Assembly: GCF_000175935.2 (NCBI RefSeq)
Contig: NC_014837.1
Coordinates: forward strand, 1,178,001 to 1,242,000
Source: Pantoea sp. At-9b
Lineage (GTDB): Bacteria > Pseudomonadota > Gammaproteobacteria > Enterobacterales > Enterobacteriaceae
DNA: 64,000 nucleotides
Direction of reading: 5' to 3'
Position 1 is the first letter of the stretch. The number at the start of each line of letters is the position of its first letter. The translations under genes and the position numbers were made by a program. The notes below the pieces were generated by a model, which was not told the origin of the DNA, made no database searches, and saw only the letters and a list, made by a program, of their open reading frames with translations. Below are positions 1-8,400 of this stretch, piece by piece.

Positions 1-1673
1 TGGTACTGGCAGCGAGTCAGTGGCGCATCAGCGGCGACAGCTATGAACCGCAAGGCGAGTTTTATCCGGTAACCGGTACCAGCGCGCAGACTGCCGCGGA
101 AGATCACGTATTACAGGCTTTTCTCCGCACCGTCGATATTTGTAATGAGAGTCAATTGCGCCAGGACGACAACGGTCACTGGGGGATCATCGGTGGCCCC
201 ACCGAGGGGGCACTCAAGGTGCTGGCGGCGAAAGCAGGTGTGAAGTCCGACGCCATTGAAGTGGTCAGCAAGCTGCCATTCGATTCGCTCTACAAATATC
301 AGGCGGTGAGTGCGGTCATTGAGGGTAAGCCCGGCATTTTACTGACCGGTGCACCGGATGTGTTGCTGGCACTGTGCCAGCAACAGCAGGGGGATCAAGG
401 CAGCACGCCGATCGATCGGGATTACTGGGAAAATGCCATTACCACCTACGCCAGCGAAGGGTTGCGTACCGTGGCGGCGGCCTGGCGCTGGTTGCCAACC
501 GTGAAGCATCGCCTCGACCATGAGGACTTGCGTGACGGCATGACCTTGCTGGGATTAGCCTGCATGATGGACCCGCCACGCCCGGAAGCCATTACCGCCA
601 TTCGCGACTGCCAGCAGGCAGGTATCCGCGTGAAGATGATCACGGGCGATCATCAGGAAACGGCGATGGCGATCGGGCAGATGCTGGGTATTGGCAACAG
701 CACCTCGGCAGTGACCGGCTATCAACTGGAACATATGAATGACGCTGAGCTGGCACAGGCAGCGCAGGAATATGACATTTTTGCCCGTACCAGCCCGGAA
801 CATAAACTTCGGCTGGTAAAAGCGCTGGCGTCGAGCGGGGAAATTGTCGGCATGACCGGCGATGGCGTGAATGATGCCCCGGCGCTGAAGCAGGCCAATG
901 TCGGTATTGCCATGGGGATTAAAGGCACCGAAGTCACCAAAGAGTCAGCCGATATGATCCTCGCCGATGATAACTTTGCCACCATCGCGGCGGCGGTGAA
1001 AGAGGGGCGTCGGGTCTATGACAATCTGAAAAAAACCATTCTGTTTGTGATGCCGACCTGCTTTGCGCAGGGGCTGTTGATCATCATCGCTATCTTAATG
1101 GGCAATCTGTTGCCGCTGACGCCGGTGCAGATTCTGTGGATGAATATGGCGACCTCCGCCACGCTCTCCTTTGGTCTGGCATTTGAGCCTGCGGAACAGA
1201 ACATCATGCGACGACCACCGCGTAATGTGCGCAGCAATGTGATGGATGGGTTTGCGATCTGGCGCGTGTTGTTTGTCGGTCTGCTGATATCTGTCAGTGC
1301 ATTTGTACTGGAAGCCTGGCTGCAACCACGCGGCTACAGCCCGGAATTTATCCGCACGGTGTTGTTGCAGATGCTGGTGACCGCGCAGTGGGTTTATATG
1401 CTCAATTGCCGCAACAGTGAAGGCTTCTCACTTGATGCCGGCCTGCTGAAGAACCGGGGAATTTGGCTGGTGACGCTGGTGCTGATCCTGTTGCAGGCGT
1501 TGATCATCTATGTTCCGTTGATGAACACTCTGTTTGGTACGCAGCCGCTGCCGCTGAAATACTGGCTGATCGCGCTGGCGGTCAGTGCCGGGATCTTTGT
1601 GCTGGTGGAGATAGAAAAACGCCTGACGCGCGGCTGGCGCGCATCAGGCGATAAGGTGCTGGCGAGTGAATGA
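1..1673 (+). CDS. P-type cation-transporting ATPase, C-terminal part (5' end outside window)
   Basis: The reading frame is open from base 3 and continues past the left edge, so only the last ~557 residues are visible; the DKTGT phosphorylation motif lies outside. What remains is the nucleotide-binding and P-domain (motifs MITGDHQETA and MTGDGVNDAPALKQA, the hinge aspartates of P-type ATPases) followed by a run of hydrophobic segments that form the C-terminal transmembrane bundle. The layout (about six C-terminal helices, no heavy-metal CPx signature visible) fits the P2/P3 class of Ca2+-, Mg2+- or proton-type pumps in the inner membrane. The transported ion cannot be decided from this fragment. 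It is convergent with the YdiK-like gene and separated from it by a short hairpin. Confidence 0.9.
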   Translation, partial: VLAASQWRISGDSYEPQGEFYPVTGTSAQTAAEDHVLQAFLRTVDICNESQLRQDDNGHWGIIGGPTEGALKVLAAKAGVKSDAIEVVSKLPFDSLYKYQAVSAVIEGKPGILLTGAPDVLLALCQQQQGDQGSTPIDRDYWENAITTYASEGLRTVAAAWRWLPTVKHRLDHEDLRDGMTLLGLACMMDPPRPEAITAIRDCQQAGIRVKMITGDHQETAMAIGQMLGIGNSTSAVTGYQLEHMNDAELAQAAQEYDIFARTSPEHKLRLVKALASSGEIVGMTGDGVNDAPALKQANVGIAMGIKGTEVTKESADMILADDNFATIAAAVKEGRRVYDNLKKTILFVMPTCFAQGLLIIIAILMGNLLPLTPVQILWMNMATSATLSFGLAFEPAEQNIMRRPPRNVRSNVMDGFAIWRVLFVGLLISVSAFVLEAWLQPRGYSPEFIRTVLLQMLVTAQWVYMLNCRNSEGFSLDAGLLKNRGIWLVTLVLILLQALIIYVPLMNTLFGTQPLPLKYWLIALAVSAGIFVLVEIEKRLTRGWRASGDKVLASE

Positions 1674-1680
1674 TGGGGAC

Positions 1681-1698
1681 GGGTGCCAGACGGCACCC
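1681..1698. terminator. Hairpin between convergent genes
   Basis: GGGTGCC-agac-GGCACCC is a perfect 7-bp stem placed between the stop codons of the ATPase and the YdiK-like gene. There is no strong T-run on either side, so it is a weak or bidirectional terminator candidate. Confidence 0.45.
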
Positions 1699-1702
1699 GC
1701 TA

Positions 1703-2806
1703 TCAATCGCGTTGCTTTCCTTCCTCAATAAACTCCTCATCAATCTCTTCCACGTTGTCACGGTTATCGCGGCCAGAGAGCAAGTTCCAGCAGGCGATAA
1801 ACAACGCGGCAATCAGTGGACCGATGACAAAGCCGTTGATGCCGTAAACTTCCATGCCGCCCAGCGTGGCGATCAGAATCAGATAGTCCGGCATTTTGGT
1901 GTCTTTACCCACCAACAGCGGGCGCAGAATATTGTCCACCAGACCGACCACCACGACGAAGAAGCCAACGAGGAATAAGCCTTTCCACAGTGCGCCGGTG
2001 GCGAAGAAGAAAATGGCGGCGGGCACCCAAATGATCGCCGAACCAATCGCCGGAATGAGTGAGAGAAATGCCATCAATGCGCCCCACAACAGGCTGCCAT
2101 CGATGTCAGTGATCCAGAATGCCAGCCCGCCCAGGATGCCTTGCACCACAGCCACCACCACCGTGCCTTTCACCGTCGCGCGTGACACGGCGGCAAACTT
2201 CAACAACAGATGGTGTTTGACATGAGTGGAAAGCGGGAGCGCCTCTAAAATCAGGTTGACCAGCCAGGCACCGTCTTTCAGCAGGAAAAACAGCAGATAC
2301 AACATCACACCGAAACCGACGGTAAAGGTGAAGGTGCCTTTACCGATGACGAACACGCTGCCCGCCATGTACTGGCCGCCCTTCAGGGCAAAGCTGGACA
2401 GTTTTTCCTGGATTTGCGCAGCGTTGTTCAGATGATGTTCAGACAGATAATTACGCGCCCAGTCCGGCAAATGCTGGAACAAATCGGCAAACACCGTCGG
2501 AAACTGCGAAGAGTTGTTTTGCAGCTTGTTGTAGACGGTATTCAGCTCCACCACCAGAGAGGACGTCACGATAGCCAGTGGCGTAAAGACGATCAGGCAG
2601 ATGATCAGCAAGGTGACCAGTGAGGCCAGGCCATTTCGGTCCCCCATTTTTTGCCGTAACAGAGATTTCAGCGGATGGAAAATCACCGCCAGAATAGCTG
2701 CCCAGAAAATGGCCGAGAAGTAAGGGGTGAGTACATCAAAAAACGCCACTGTGACGATGGCGAGGATGACGATGAAAAAGCCGATATTCAAACCTTTAAC
2801 TTGCAT
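1703..2806 (-). CDS. ydiK: AI-2E family transporter, YdiK-like
   Basis: A protein of 367 aa with about eight hydrophobic segments and the glycine/proline-rich C-terminal signature of the AI-2E transporter (UPF0118) family (region GFVIGPLIAALF). Length matches E. coli YdiK (about 370 aa). The family was named for autoinducer-2 export by TqsA, but several members are Na+/H+ or organic-solute exporters, so the substrate is unknown. I chose the ATG at 2806 because an AGAGA ribosome site sits 7 nt upstream; the GTG six bases earlier has no room for one. The C-terminal tail is highly acidic (many Glu/Asp), as in other family members. Confidence 0.85.
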   Translation of the reverse strand: MQVKGLNIGFFIVILAIVTVAFFDVLTPYFSAIFWAAILAVIFHPLKSLLRQKMGDRNGLASLVTLLIICLIVFTPLAIVTSSLVVELNTVYNKLQNNSSQFPTVFADLFQHLPDWARNYLSEHHLNNAAQIQEKLSSFALKGGQYMAGSVFVIGKGTFTFTVGFGVMLYLLFFLLKDGAWLVNLILEALPLSTHVKHHLLLKFAAVSRATVKGTVVVAVVQGILGGLAFWITDIDGSLLWGALMAFLSLIPAIGSAIIWVPAAIFFFATGALWKGLFLVGFFVVVVGLVDNILRPLLVGKDTKMPDYLILIATLGGMEVYGINGFVIGPLIAALFIACWNLLSGRDNRDNVEEIDEEFIEEGKQRD

Positions 2807-3010
2807 TAACACGTCTCTTTAAAAAGGGGATCGCATGAACTATAGAAGGTCTGGTGAGCAGCGTCACATATTCGGCGGTGGCGCGGCGCGATTTATGCGC
2901 GCTGCAAAATGTGTTGCTGTCCCGATTTGCCCCTGCTGTGTCTGCCGGTGGTCTGGTCATAACCCGTCGCTGCCAGCGATGATGGTTTTTTTTTCGTACA
3001 GGAGAACACC

Positions 3011-3241
3011 ATGCTGGAACTGCGTCCGAACTGTGAATGCTGCGATAAAGACCTGCCCCCGGAGTCAAAAGAGGCGCATATCTGCTCTTTCGAGTGCACC
3101 TTCTGCGTTAATTGCGTCACTGAGATCCTCGCTGGGCATTGCCCCAACTGCGGCGGGGAATTGGTTCGTCGTCCTATCCGCCCCGCTGCGGAGTTGCTGC
3201 ATCATCCGGCATCAACCACACGCCGCCTGTCACCCCGGTAA
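3011..3241 (+). CDS. DUF1272 family zinc-binding small protein
   Basis: A 76-aa protein with a cysteine pattern typical of DUF1272: CECCDKDLP near residue 8, then CSFECTFC and CPNCGG. Seven or more cysteines in about 45 residues strongly suggest one or two bound zinc ions. The function of the family is not known. The start ATG follows AGGAG by 6 nt. The C-terminal third (rich in Arg, Pro, Ala) is poorly ordered. The gene stands alone, upstream of a long gene-free region. Confidence 0.85.
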   Translation: MLELRPNCECCDKDLPPESKEAHICSFECTFCVNCVTEILAGHCPNCGGELVRRPIRPAAELLHHPASTTRRLSPR

Positions 3242-3823
3242 TTCACCGCGCCACGCCTTCATCCAGGCAGAGGGCGGGCGCTTACTGACATTCTTTCAGC
3301 CGCTGCTATTCCTGACTAAATACCAATGTTGAGGTATTGCACAGGCAATTATTCGTTCCCCTCTACAGAAGTGAAAAGAAAAGAAGCACTCACGCGCGCT
3401 GTTTACGCAGAATTATCTGATCTCATCAGTTATTTCAAATAACGCTAATATTGAACTCTGTATTAATCACTGCTTGGTATTAATTTGTTTTTTGGCGGGG
3501 TTTAAGACTCTCATCAGATGAAAATTATCCATGAAAGCCGCGTTTCGTTAAGAAACTCTGATGGCTAAGCTAATGAGTTTGGTTTATTTGTTTGATTTTA
3601 ATTGTCTTTTTATTCTTCATGATCTGCATTGTATGATAATGTCGTGATGGCAAGAAATATCTCGCAGGTCGCGCTGGTCAGAGCACAGACCTTATTTAAC
3701 AGTGGTTAATTCTGTGCAGATGATTATTTACCTGAACATCTAACTCTTTACGTATTTTTCTGAAAAAAAGTCATTTTTAAAAGAATTTTTCATTTTGAAA
3801 TGGTATTGTTTAACGGCAATGCT

Positions 3824-3933
3824 AGTGATGTGGCGTTGTGTGCTTCAGTTTTACCCTCACCTTTGCAGGGTTATCCCTCTTTATGCAATAAATGGAAATT
3901 GATTCCTCCCGATCCCTGCGATCGGGTTTTTTT
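3824..3933 (+). ncRNA. Candidate small RNA ending at an orphan terminator
   Basis: The 3' end is defined by a strong rho-independent terminator (CCCGATC-cctgc-GATCGGG followed by T7). The nearest upstream + strand gene ends 670 bases earlier, so the terminator probably serves its own short transcript. A small hairpin (AGGG-TTAT-CCCT, 3867-3878) and an A/U-rich stretch before the terminator stem resemble Hfq-dependent RNAs. A weak -35-like TTGAAA lies at 3795-3800 with a poor -10 (AATGCT) 17 nt later. The 5' end is a guess. I do not recognise it as a named sRNA. Confidence 0.4.
3908..3933 (+). terminator. Strong rho-independent terminator (orphan)
   Basis: Perfect 7-bp stem CCCGATC/GATCGGG with a 5-nt loop and seven T residues. 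Confidence 0.85.
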
Positions 3934-4062
3934 CATGCTTTGTTTTTGACCTGAAAATGATGAATTTTCGGGCCACTTAATGTCAGCGCTGACACAAACG
4001 TTAAGAAAGCGATAATTCGAGGTAATATATTGTAAGTCGGCGGGTTTTTAGGAGTTTTGGAA

Positions 4063-4120
4063 ATGCGCTTTTGCCTCCATATCATTAATAGTATCTCTTA
4101 ACGGCGCTATCATTGCCGTT
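4063..4120 (+). promoter_or_regulatory. Possible leader peptide and hairpin before the RcnB/CigR-like gene
   Basis: A 12-codon frame (MRFCLHIINSIS, 4063-4101) follows GGAG by 8 nt. Its stop codon overlaps the first arm of a hairpin AACGGC-N9-GCCGTT (4100-4120), which ends 6 nt before the GGAGG ribosome site of the next gene. This arrangement would allow translation-coupled control, but it rests on sequence alone. Confidence 0.3.
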
Positions 4121-4138
4121 ATCCCTGGAGGTAACACC

Positions 4139-4633
4139 ATGAAAAAAACAACATTGACTTTAGTCGCTTCGCTTATTGCATGCAGCACATTGATTTCCAG
4201 CGCTTCCTGGGCTGACGGCCCCGGCGACCAGCGCTGGCAGCAACACGGTGGTAACCAGCATCAGGATCATGGCAACGGCCCGGATCGTGGTGGCAATAGT
4301 GGCCCAGACCATGGTAACAACCGTGGCCCTGATCGCGGTGCCGATCGTGGCCCTGGTCCTGGCCGCGGCAATGACCATTATGCCGGTCGTCCGATGCCGG
4401 AAGGCCATCACGGTGGTGATCGCTTCGCCTGGAACGGTCATGACTTCCGCCGTGGATACCCGGCACCACCGGAATTCCGTGGCCCGCATTATCGTGTAGA
4501 TGACTGGCGCGGACACGGCCTGTATGCACCGCCACGTGGCGAATACTGGTCGTATATCGACGGTAATTATGTCCTGGTTGCCGCAGCAACCGGTATCATC
4601 ACCGCCATTCTGCTGAATAACGCCTTCAACTAA
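4139..4633 (+). CDS. RcnB/CigR-family secreted protein with Gly-Pro-Asp repeats
   Basis: A 164-aa protein with a signal peptide (MKKTTLTLVASLIACSTLI, cleavage probably after ASWA). Residues ~27-75 form a low-complexity stretch of GPDRG/GPDHG-type repeats rich in His, Asp and Gly. The C-terminal half carries the RcnB-family block (YWSYIDGNYVLVAAATGII). Known members are RcnB of E. coli, a periplasmic protein needed for nickel/cobalt balance, and CigR of Salmonella, a virulence modulator. The His/Asp-rich repeats could bind metal, but no efflux pump gene is adjacent. Its ribosome site is GGAGG 7 nt upstream and a perfect terminator follows. Confidence 0.8.
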   Translation: MKKTTLTLVASLIACSTLISSASWADGPGDQRWQQHGGNQHQDHGNGPDRGGNSGPDHGNNRGPDRGADRGPGPGRGNDHYAGRPMPEGHHGGDRFAWNGHDFRRGYPAPPEFRGPHYRVDDWRGHGLYAPPRGEYWSYIDGNYVLVAAATGIITAILLNNAFN

Positions 4634-4640
4634 TCCCCGC

Positions 4641-4669
4641 AGACGGATGGCACTCGCCATCCGTCTTTT
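4641..4669 (+). terminator. Rho-independent terminator after the RcnB/CigR-like gene
   Basis: Perfect 11-bp stem AGACGGATGGC/GCCATCCGTCT with a 4-nt loop and a short T tail. Confidence 0.8.
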
Positions 4670-4742
4670 CGCTGTTTTCTCTTCCCCACCAGGTTATCCT
4701 GTATAGCGATCTGTTTTCCTTTCAATGCGCTAAGGAGTCATG

Positions 4743-5570
4743 ATGGCCGTGGTAAAAATGGTGGCGGTAGATATGGACGGCACCTTTCTCGACGACAAAA
4801 AACAGTACAATCGCGCACGTTTTCACGCCTGTTACACCGAACTGAAACAGCGTGGCATCAAATTCGTGGTCGCCAGTGGCAACCAATATTATCAACTCAA
4901 ATCCTTCTTCCCTGAGATTGCCAGCGAAATCGCCTTTGTGGCGGAGAACGGTGCCTGGATTATTGATCGGGATGAAGAGTTGTTCTGCGGTGCATTTTCG
5001 CGTGACGACGTCCATGCCGTGATGGATACGCTACAGCGTGGTCACTATCCTGATCTGAAATATCTGATTGCCGGTCGCAACAGTGCTTACTACTTCGCGG
5101 ATGTGGATGAGCAATGGCTGACGAAAATGCGTCATTACTGCCACCGCCTGAAAGCCATCGATAACCTGAGCGATACCGGAGATGACAAACTGTTCAAATT
5201 CGCACTCAATCTCTCCGACGAATATGTGTCGATTTTAATGGCTGATATTGAGCGCCTGCATCAAGGTGCGGCGGCAGCGACGTCCAGCGGCCATGGATCG
5301 GTCGATTTAATCGTGCCAGGTCTGCACAAGGCTAACGGTTTACGTCTGTTACAGCAGCGCTGGGGAATCGCCGATAACGAGGTGATGGCGTTTGGCGATG
5401 GTGGTAACGATCTCGAAATGCTGGTGCAATCTGGCTTCAGTTTTGCCATGCAGAATGCGCCACAACGTGTGAAGCAGGCGGCGCGTTATCAGGCCCCGTC
5501 TAATAACGACGAGGGCGTGTTACAGGTTATTGAGCAGATGCTGGCGGGGCAGGGGCCGTTCCGGGTTTAA
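4743..5570 (+). CDS. ybiV: Cof-type HAD-IIB sugar phosphatase, YbiV (SupH)-like
   Basis: A 275-aa cytoplasmic HAD phosphatase. It has the nucleophile motif DMDGTF near residue 9, motif II in FVVASGN, the lysine of motif III near PGLHKANG, and motif IV GDGGNDLEM. The type IIB cap lies between motifs II and III. The whole length aligns with E. coli YbiV, a promiscuous phosphatase active on sugar phosphates (for example ribose-, fructose- and glucose-phosphates). Of two adjacent ATG codons I prefer 4743, because it is 5 nt from GGAG; the one at 4740 is only 2 nt away. It is convergent with the alcohol dehydrogenase gene. Confidence 0.88.
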   Translation: MAVVKMVAVDMDGTFLDDKKQYNRARFHACYTELKQRGIKFVVASGNQYYQLKSFFPEIASEIAFVAENGAWIIDRDEELFCGAFSRDDVHAVMDTLQRGHYPDLKYLIAGRNSAYYFADVDEQWLTKMRHYCHRLKAIDNLSDTGDDKLFKFALNLSDEYVSILMADIERLHQGAAAATSSGHGSVDLIVPGLHKANGLRLLQQRWGIADNEVMAFGDGGNDLEMLVQSGFSFAMQNAPQRVKQAARYQAPSNNDEGVLQVIEQMLAGQGPFRV

Positions 5571-5581
5571 CGCCTGGCGGG

Positions 5582-5605
5582 AGCGGCGCGCGACATCGCG
5601 CCGCT
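5582..5605. repeat. Short GC-rich palindrome between convergent genes
   Basis: AGCGGCGCG-cgacat-CGCGCCGCT: a 9-bp perfect stem. Its arms resemble the outer arms of the 71-bp elements at 33069 and 60907, so it may be a reduced relative, and it could also end transcription from both sides. Confidence 0.5.
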
Positions 5606-5610
5606 GCGGG

Positions 5611-6774
5611 TCAGACAATCTGCCAGGCTGCGGTCACCATATCGGTCAACGTCTCTTGGTCGTAGCTGACCCAGCCGTTTTTACTGTTGGCACGCGCCAC
5701 AATCCACTCGACTTCTGCGGTTGACAAGACCGGACCGCCTTGCCAGAAAGGGTTTATCGCGTGCTGTTGCAGCCAGGCTTTCAGTGCCAACGCCGGTGGT
5801 GCCGGGTCCTCCGGCAACAGTTGGTGCGCCAGCTGTGCCATCAAACGTTGTTGCTCCGGATGCTCGCTTTCAGCCAGCACATCGAGGAAGGGAAACAGCA
5901 GGCGACCACAGACTTCACCATGATGGAAGGGTTTTATCGCCCCCAGTTCCCCAGCTATGCCATGAATGACCCCCAATCCGGCGCTGCTCAGGCAGACACC
6001 GCCCAGCCACGACGCCATCATCATAGCTTCACGGGCGTCATCACCCGCTTGATCGGTGCGATTCAGTGCCGGCCAGGCCTGAAAGAACAACCGCAGACCG
6101 TTCAGCGCCATCTGCTGGCTGAACAGATTGCCTTTGCGGGATAAATACGCTTCAAACAGATGGGTAAAGGCATCAATGGCACAGGTGGCCAGTACGTGGT
6201 CTGGTGTCCCTTTGAGGAGATCGGGGTCGAGAATCGCTACCTGCGGTACAAACACCGGATGGCGCAGCGAGGCTTTGACCTGAATGTGTTGCTGGTCGGT
6301 CACTACCGCGTTTTGCGTCGCCTCGCTGCCGGTCCCGGCGGTGGTCGGAACCGCAATCAGCGGCAATGTGGCGGGCTGAACCGGCGTATCACCCACTTTC
6401 TCCAGATAACGTGCCGTTGGCAGCGGATGTTGCATCATTGCGCTAAAGGCTTTGGCTGCGTCCAGCACGCTGCCGCCACCGATGGCGACCACGCGATCGA
6501 CATGACCACGCCAGCGATTCACCCAGCCATCGATCTCATCCGGCGAAGCCTCATGACTGACGATTTCATAGCCGAGGATATTCTCGTTGAGCGCCGCACC
6601 GAGGCGCGCCCAGGCCGGGCCGTTCAGAAATGAGCGCCCACAGAATAACAACGTAGGCTGTGGATTGGCGGCCAGCAGTGGCACCAGGCGATCAATACTG
6701 CCGCGGGCAAACAGGGTTTGTTGATTACTGTACAGCTCGATCAGATTCTCACTCACCTGCAGATCCTTTTTCAT
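5611..6774 (-). CDS. Iron-containing alcohol dehydrogenase family protein
   Basis: A protein of 387 aa with the group III (iron-type) ADH fold. There is an N-terminal dinucleotide-binding half with GGGSVLDAAKAFS and a helical metal-binding half with AIDAFTHLFEAYLS and VIHGIAGELGAIKPFHHGEVCG, which supply the Asp and His metal ligands. Family members reduce aldehydes or oxidise alcohols with NAD(P)H; the substrate cannot be read here. The open frame extends upstream to 7029, but homologous sequence begins at the Met at 6774, and only a distant AAGG precedes it. It is divergent from gntT across a region with two GntR operators, which hints at a role in gluconate or related sugar-acid metabolism (inference). 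Confidence 0.82.
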   Translation of the reverse strand: MKKDLQVSENLIELYSNQQTLFARGSIDRLVPLLAANPQPTLLFCGRSFLNGPAWARLGAALNENILGYEIVSHEASPDEIDGWVNRWRGHVDRVVAIGGGSVLDAAKAFSAMMQHPLPTARYLEKVGDTPVQPATLPLIAVPTTAGTGSEATQNAVVTDQQHIQVKASLRHPVFVPQVAILDPDLLKGTPDHVLATCAIDAFTHLFEAYLSRKGNLFSQQMALNGLRLFFQAWPALNRTDQAGDDAREAMMMASWLGGVCLSSAGLGVIHGIAGELGAIKPFHHGEVCGRLLFPFLDVLAESEHPEQQRLMAQLAHQLLPEDPAPPALALKAWLQQHAINPFWQGGPVLSTAEVEWIVARANSKNGWVSYDQETLTDMVTAAWQIV

Positions 6775-6905
6775 GGGCGGAAAGACCTTAGTGTAACCAA
6801 ATCCCCCTTTGCTGCTGGGGCAAACATTCTGATAACCGATGGGCAAAAAGTTGATCACCTTCTCAAAACCGAAATTCCCCCGGCGCGGCAGGTGATTTCT
6901 TCGTC

Positions 6906-6935
6906 GTGTTACCCTTAACATGATACCGGTAACAA
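6906..6935. promoter_or_regulatory. Two overlapping GntR-type operators
   Basis: GTGTTA-ccct-TAACAT (6906-6921) and ATGATA-ccgg-TAACAA (6920-6935) each match the E. coli GntR operator pattern ATGTTA-N4-TAACAT with one or two mismatches. They lie 110 bp before the gntT start and 130 bp before the divergent dehydrogenase start. They share two bases and could not both be fully occupied without contact between dimers. Confidence 0.65.
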
Positions 6936-7045
6936 GATGCTGTGCTATGTAACAACATATCAAGCGCTGCTTTATCCATCGTCCTCTGGACTTATCACAA
7001 CAAACCGCTGCCGGTGAAAGACCGGGCAAAAAGTGGAGAAAAATT

Positions 7046-8362
7046 ATGCCATTACTCTACGTGGCTATCGGTGTGGCGTTACTGCTGCTGCTGATGATTC
7101 GTTTCAAATTGAATGGGTTTATCGCGCTGATTCTGGTGGCGCTGGCCGTCGGTATGATGCAGGGCATGCCGGTCAACAAAGTGATTGGATCGATCAAAAC
7201 CGGGGTCGGCGGTACGTTGGGCAGCCTCGCGTTAATCATGGGTTTTGGCGCCATGCTGGGCAAACTGCTGGCCGATTGTGGTGGCGCGCAGCGCATTGCG
7301 ACCACGCTGATTGCTAAATTTGGTCAGAAACATATTCAGTGGGCGCTGGTGCTGACCGGTTTTACCGTCGGCTTCGCGCTGTTCTATGAAGTGGGCTTTG
7401 TACTGATGCTGCCGTTGGTGTTCAGTATTGCGGCGTCCGCGCGTGTCCCGCTGTTATTTGTCGGTGTTCCGATGGCGGCAGCGCTGTCGGTTACCCACGG
7501 TTTCCTGCCGCCACATCCGGGGCCGACAGCCATTGCCACCCTGTTTAACGCCGACATGGGGAAAACGCTGTTATTTGGCACCCTGCTGGGTATTCCGACG
7601 GTCATTCTGGCGGGGCCGGTGTATGCACGTTTCCTCAAAGGCATTGATAAACCGATCCCGGAAGGATTGTGGAACCCGAAAACCTTTACCGAAGCCGAAA
7701 TGCCCGGTTTTGGCGTCAGTGTTGCGACGGCGTTGGTGCCGGTAATCCTGATGGCGCTGCGTGCGGTGGCGGAAATGGTGCTGCCGAAAGGGCATGTGGT
7801 GTTGCCTTATGCCGAGTTCTTTGGCGATCCAATCATGGCGACCCTGATTGCGGTGTTGATCGCTATCTTCACCTTTGGTCTGAACCGTGGGCGCAGCATG
7901 GATGAAGTGATGGGCACGTTGAGTGACTCGATCAAAATCATCGCGATGATGCTGTTGATTATCGGTGGCGGCGGGGCATTCAAGCAGGTGCTGGTGGACA
8001 GTGGTGTGGATAAATACATCGCCAGCATGATGCATGAAACCAATGTGTCGCCGATCTTTATGGCGTGGTCAATTGCGGCGGTGCTGCGCATTGCGCTGGG
8101 GTCCGCGACCGTGGCGGCGATTACTGCGGGGGGAATTGTGGCACCCTTGATTGTCACCTCTGGTGCGAGTCCGGAGCTGATGGTGATCGCTGTTGGCTCG
8201 GGAAGTGTGATTTTCTCCCACGTTAACGATCCCGGTTTCTGGTTGTTTAAAGAGTATTTCAACCTGACTATCGGCGAAACTATCCGCTCCTGGTCAGTGC
8301 TGGAAACCATCATTTCAGTTTGCGGTTTGGTGGGCTGCCTGTTGCTGTCGACAGTGATTTGA
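7046..8362 (+). CDS. gntT: High-affinity gluconate:H+ symporter GntT
   Basis: A 438-aa GntP-family permease with 12-14 hydrophobic segments. It is close to E. coli GntT over its whole length, including the conserved THGFLPPHPGPTAIA and HVNDPGFWLFKEYFNLT blocks. It imports D-gluconate across the inner membrane; the product is phosphorylated by gluconokinase and enters the Entner-Doudoroff or pentose phosphate route. No kinase gene lies beside it. Two GntR-type operators lie upstream, so induction by gluconate through GntR is likely. A hairpin follows the stop codon. Confidence 0.95.
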   Translation: MPLLYVAIGVALLLLLMIRFKLNGFIALILVALAVGMMQGMPVNKVIGSIKTGVGGTLGSLALIMGFGAMLGKLLADCGGAQRIATTLIAKFGQKHIQWALVLTGFTVGFALFYEVGFVLMLPLVFSIAASARVPLLFVGVPMAAALSVTHGFLPPHPGPTAIATLFNADMGKTLLFGTLLGIPTVILAGPVYARFLKGIDKPIPEGLWNPKTFTEAEMPGFGVSVATALVPVILMALRAVAEMVLPKGHVVLPYAEFFGDPIMATLIAVLIAIFTFGLNRGRSMDEVMGTLSDSIKIIAMMLLIIGGGGAFKQVLVDSGVDKYIASMMHETNVSPIFMAWSIAAVLRIALGSATVAAITAGGIVAPLIVTSGASPELMVIAVGSGSVIFSHVNDPGFWLFKEYFNLTIGETIRSWSVLETIISVCGLVGCLLLSTVI

Positions 8363-8368
8363 TGCGAA

Positions 8369-8395
8369 AACGCTGAGGCGTTCAGCCTCAGCGTT
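8369..8395. terminator. Bidirectional hairpin between gntT and hcxB
   Basis: AACGCTGAGGC-gttca-GCCTCAGCGTT is a perfect 11-bp stem between convergent genes. A long T tail is missing, so efficiency is uncertain. Confidence 0.6.
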
Positions 8396-8400
8396 GCGGT

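Larger units (their letters stand above)
3242..4062. other. AT-rich intergenic region without a protein gene
   Basis: About 0.8 kb with no open frame that has both a convincing ribosome site and family-like composition. It is visibly richer in A+T than the flanking coding DNA. The only firm structure is a perfect intrinsic terminator at 3908-3933 with no gene to terminate, annotated separately as the end of a possible small RNA. Confidence 0.7.

Noticed and set aside
2835..3332. 165-codon cysteine-rich frame overlapping the DUF1272 gene
   Set aside because: Different frame of the same DNA; the cysteines come from the DUF1272 coding sequence, and no ribosome site precedes it.
5687..6633. Chain of + strand frames inside the dehydrogenase gene
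   Set aside because: Shadows of the minus-strand dehydrogenase, which has recognisable metal-binding motifs.
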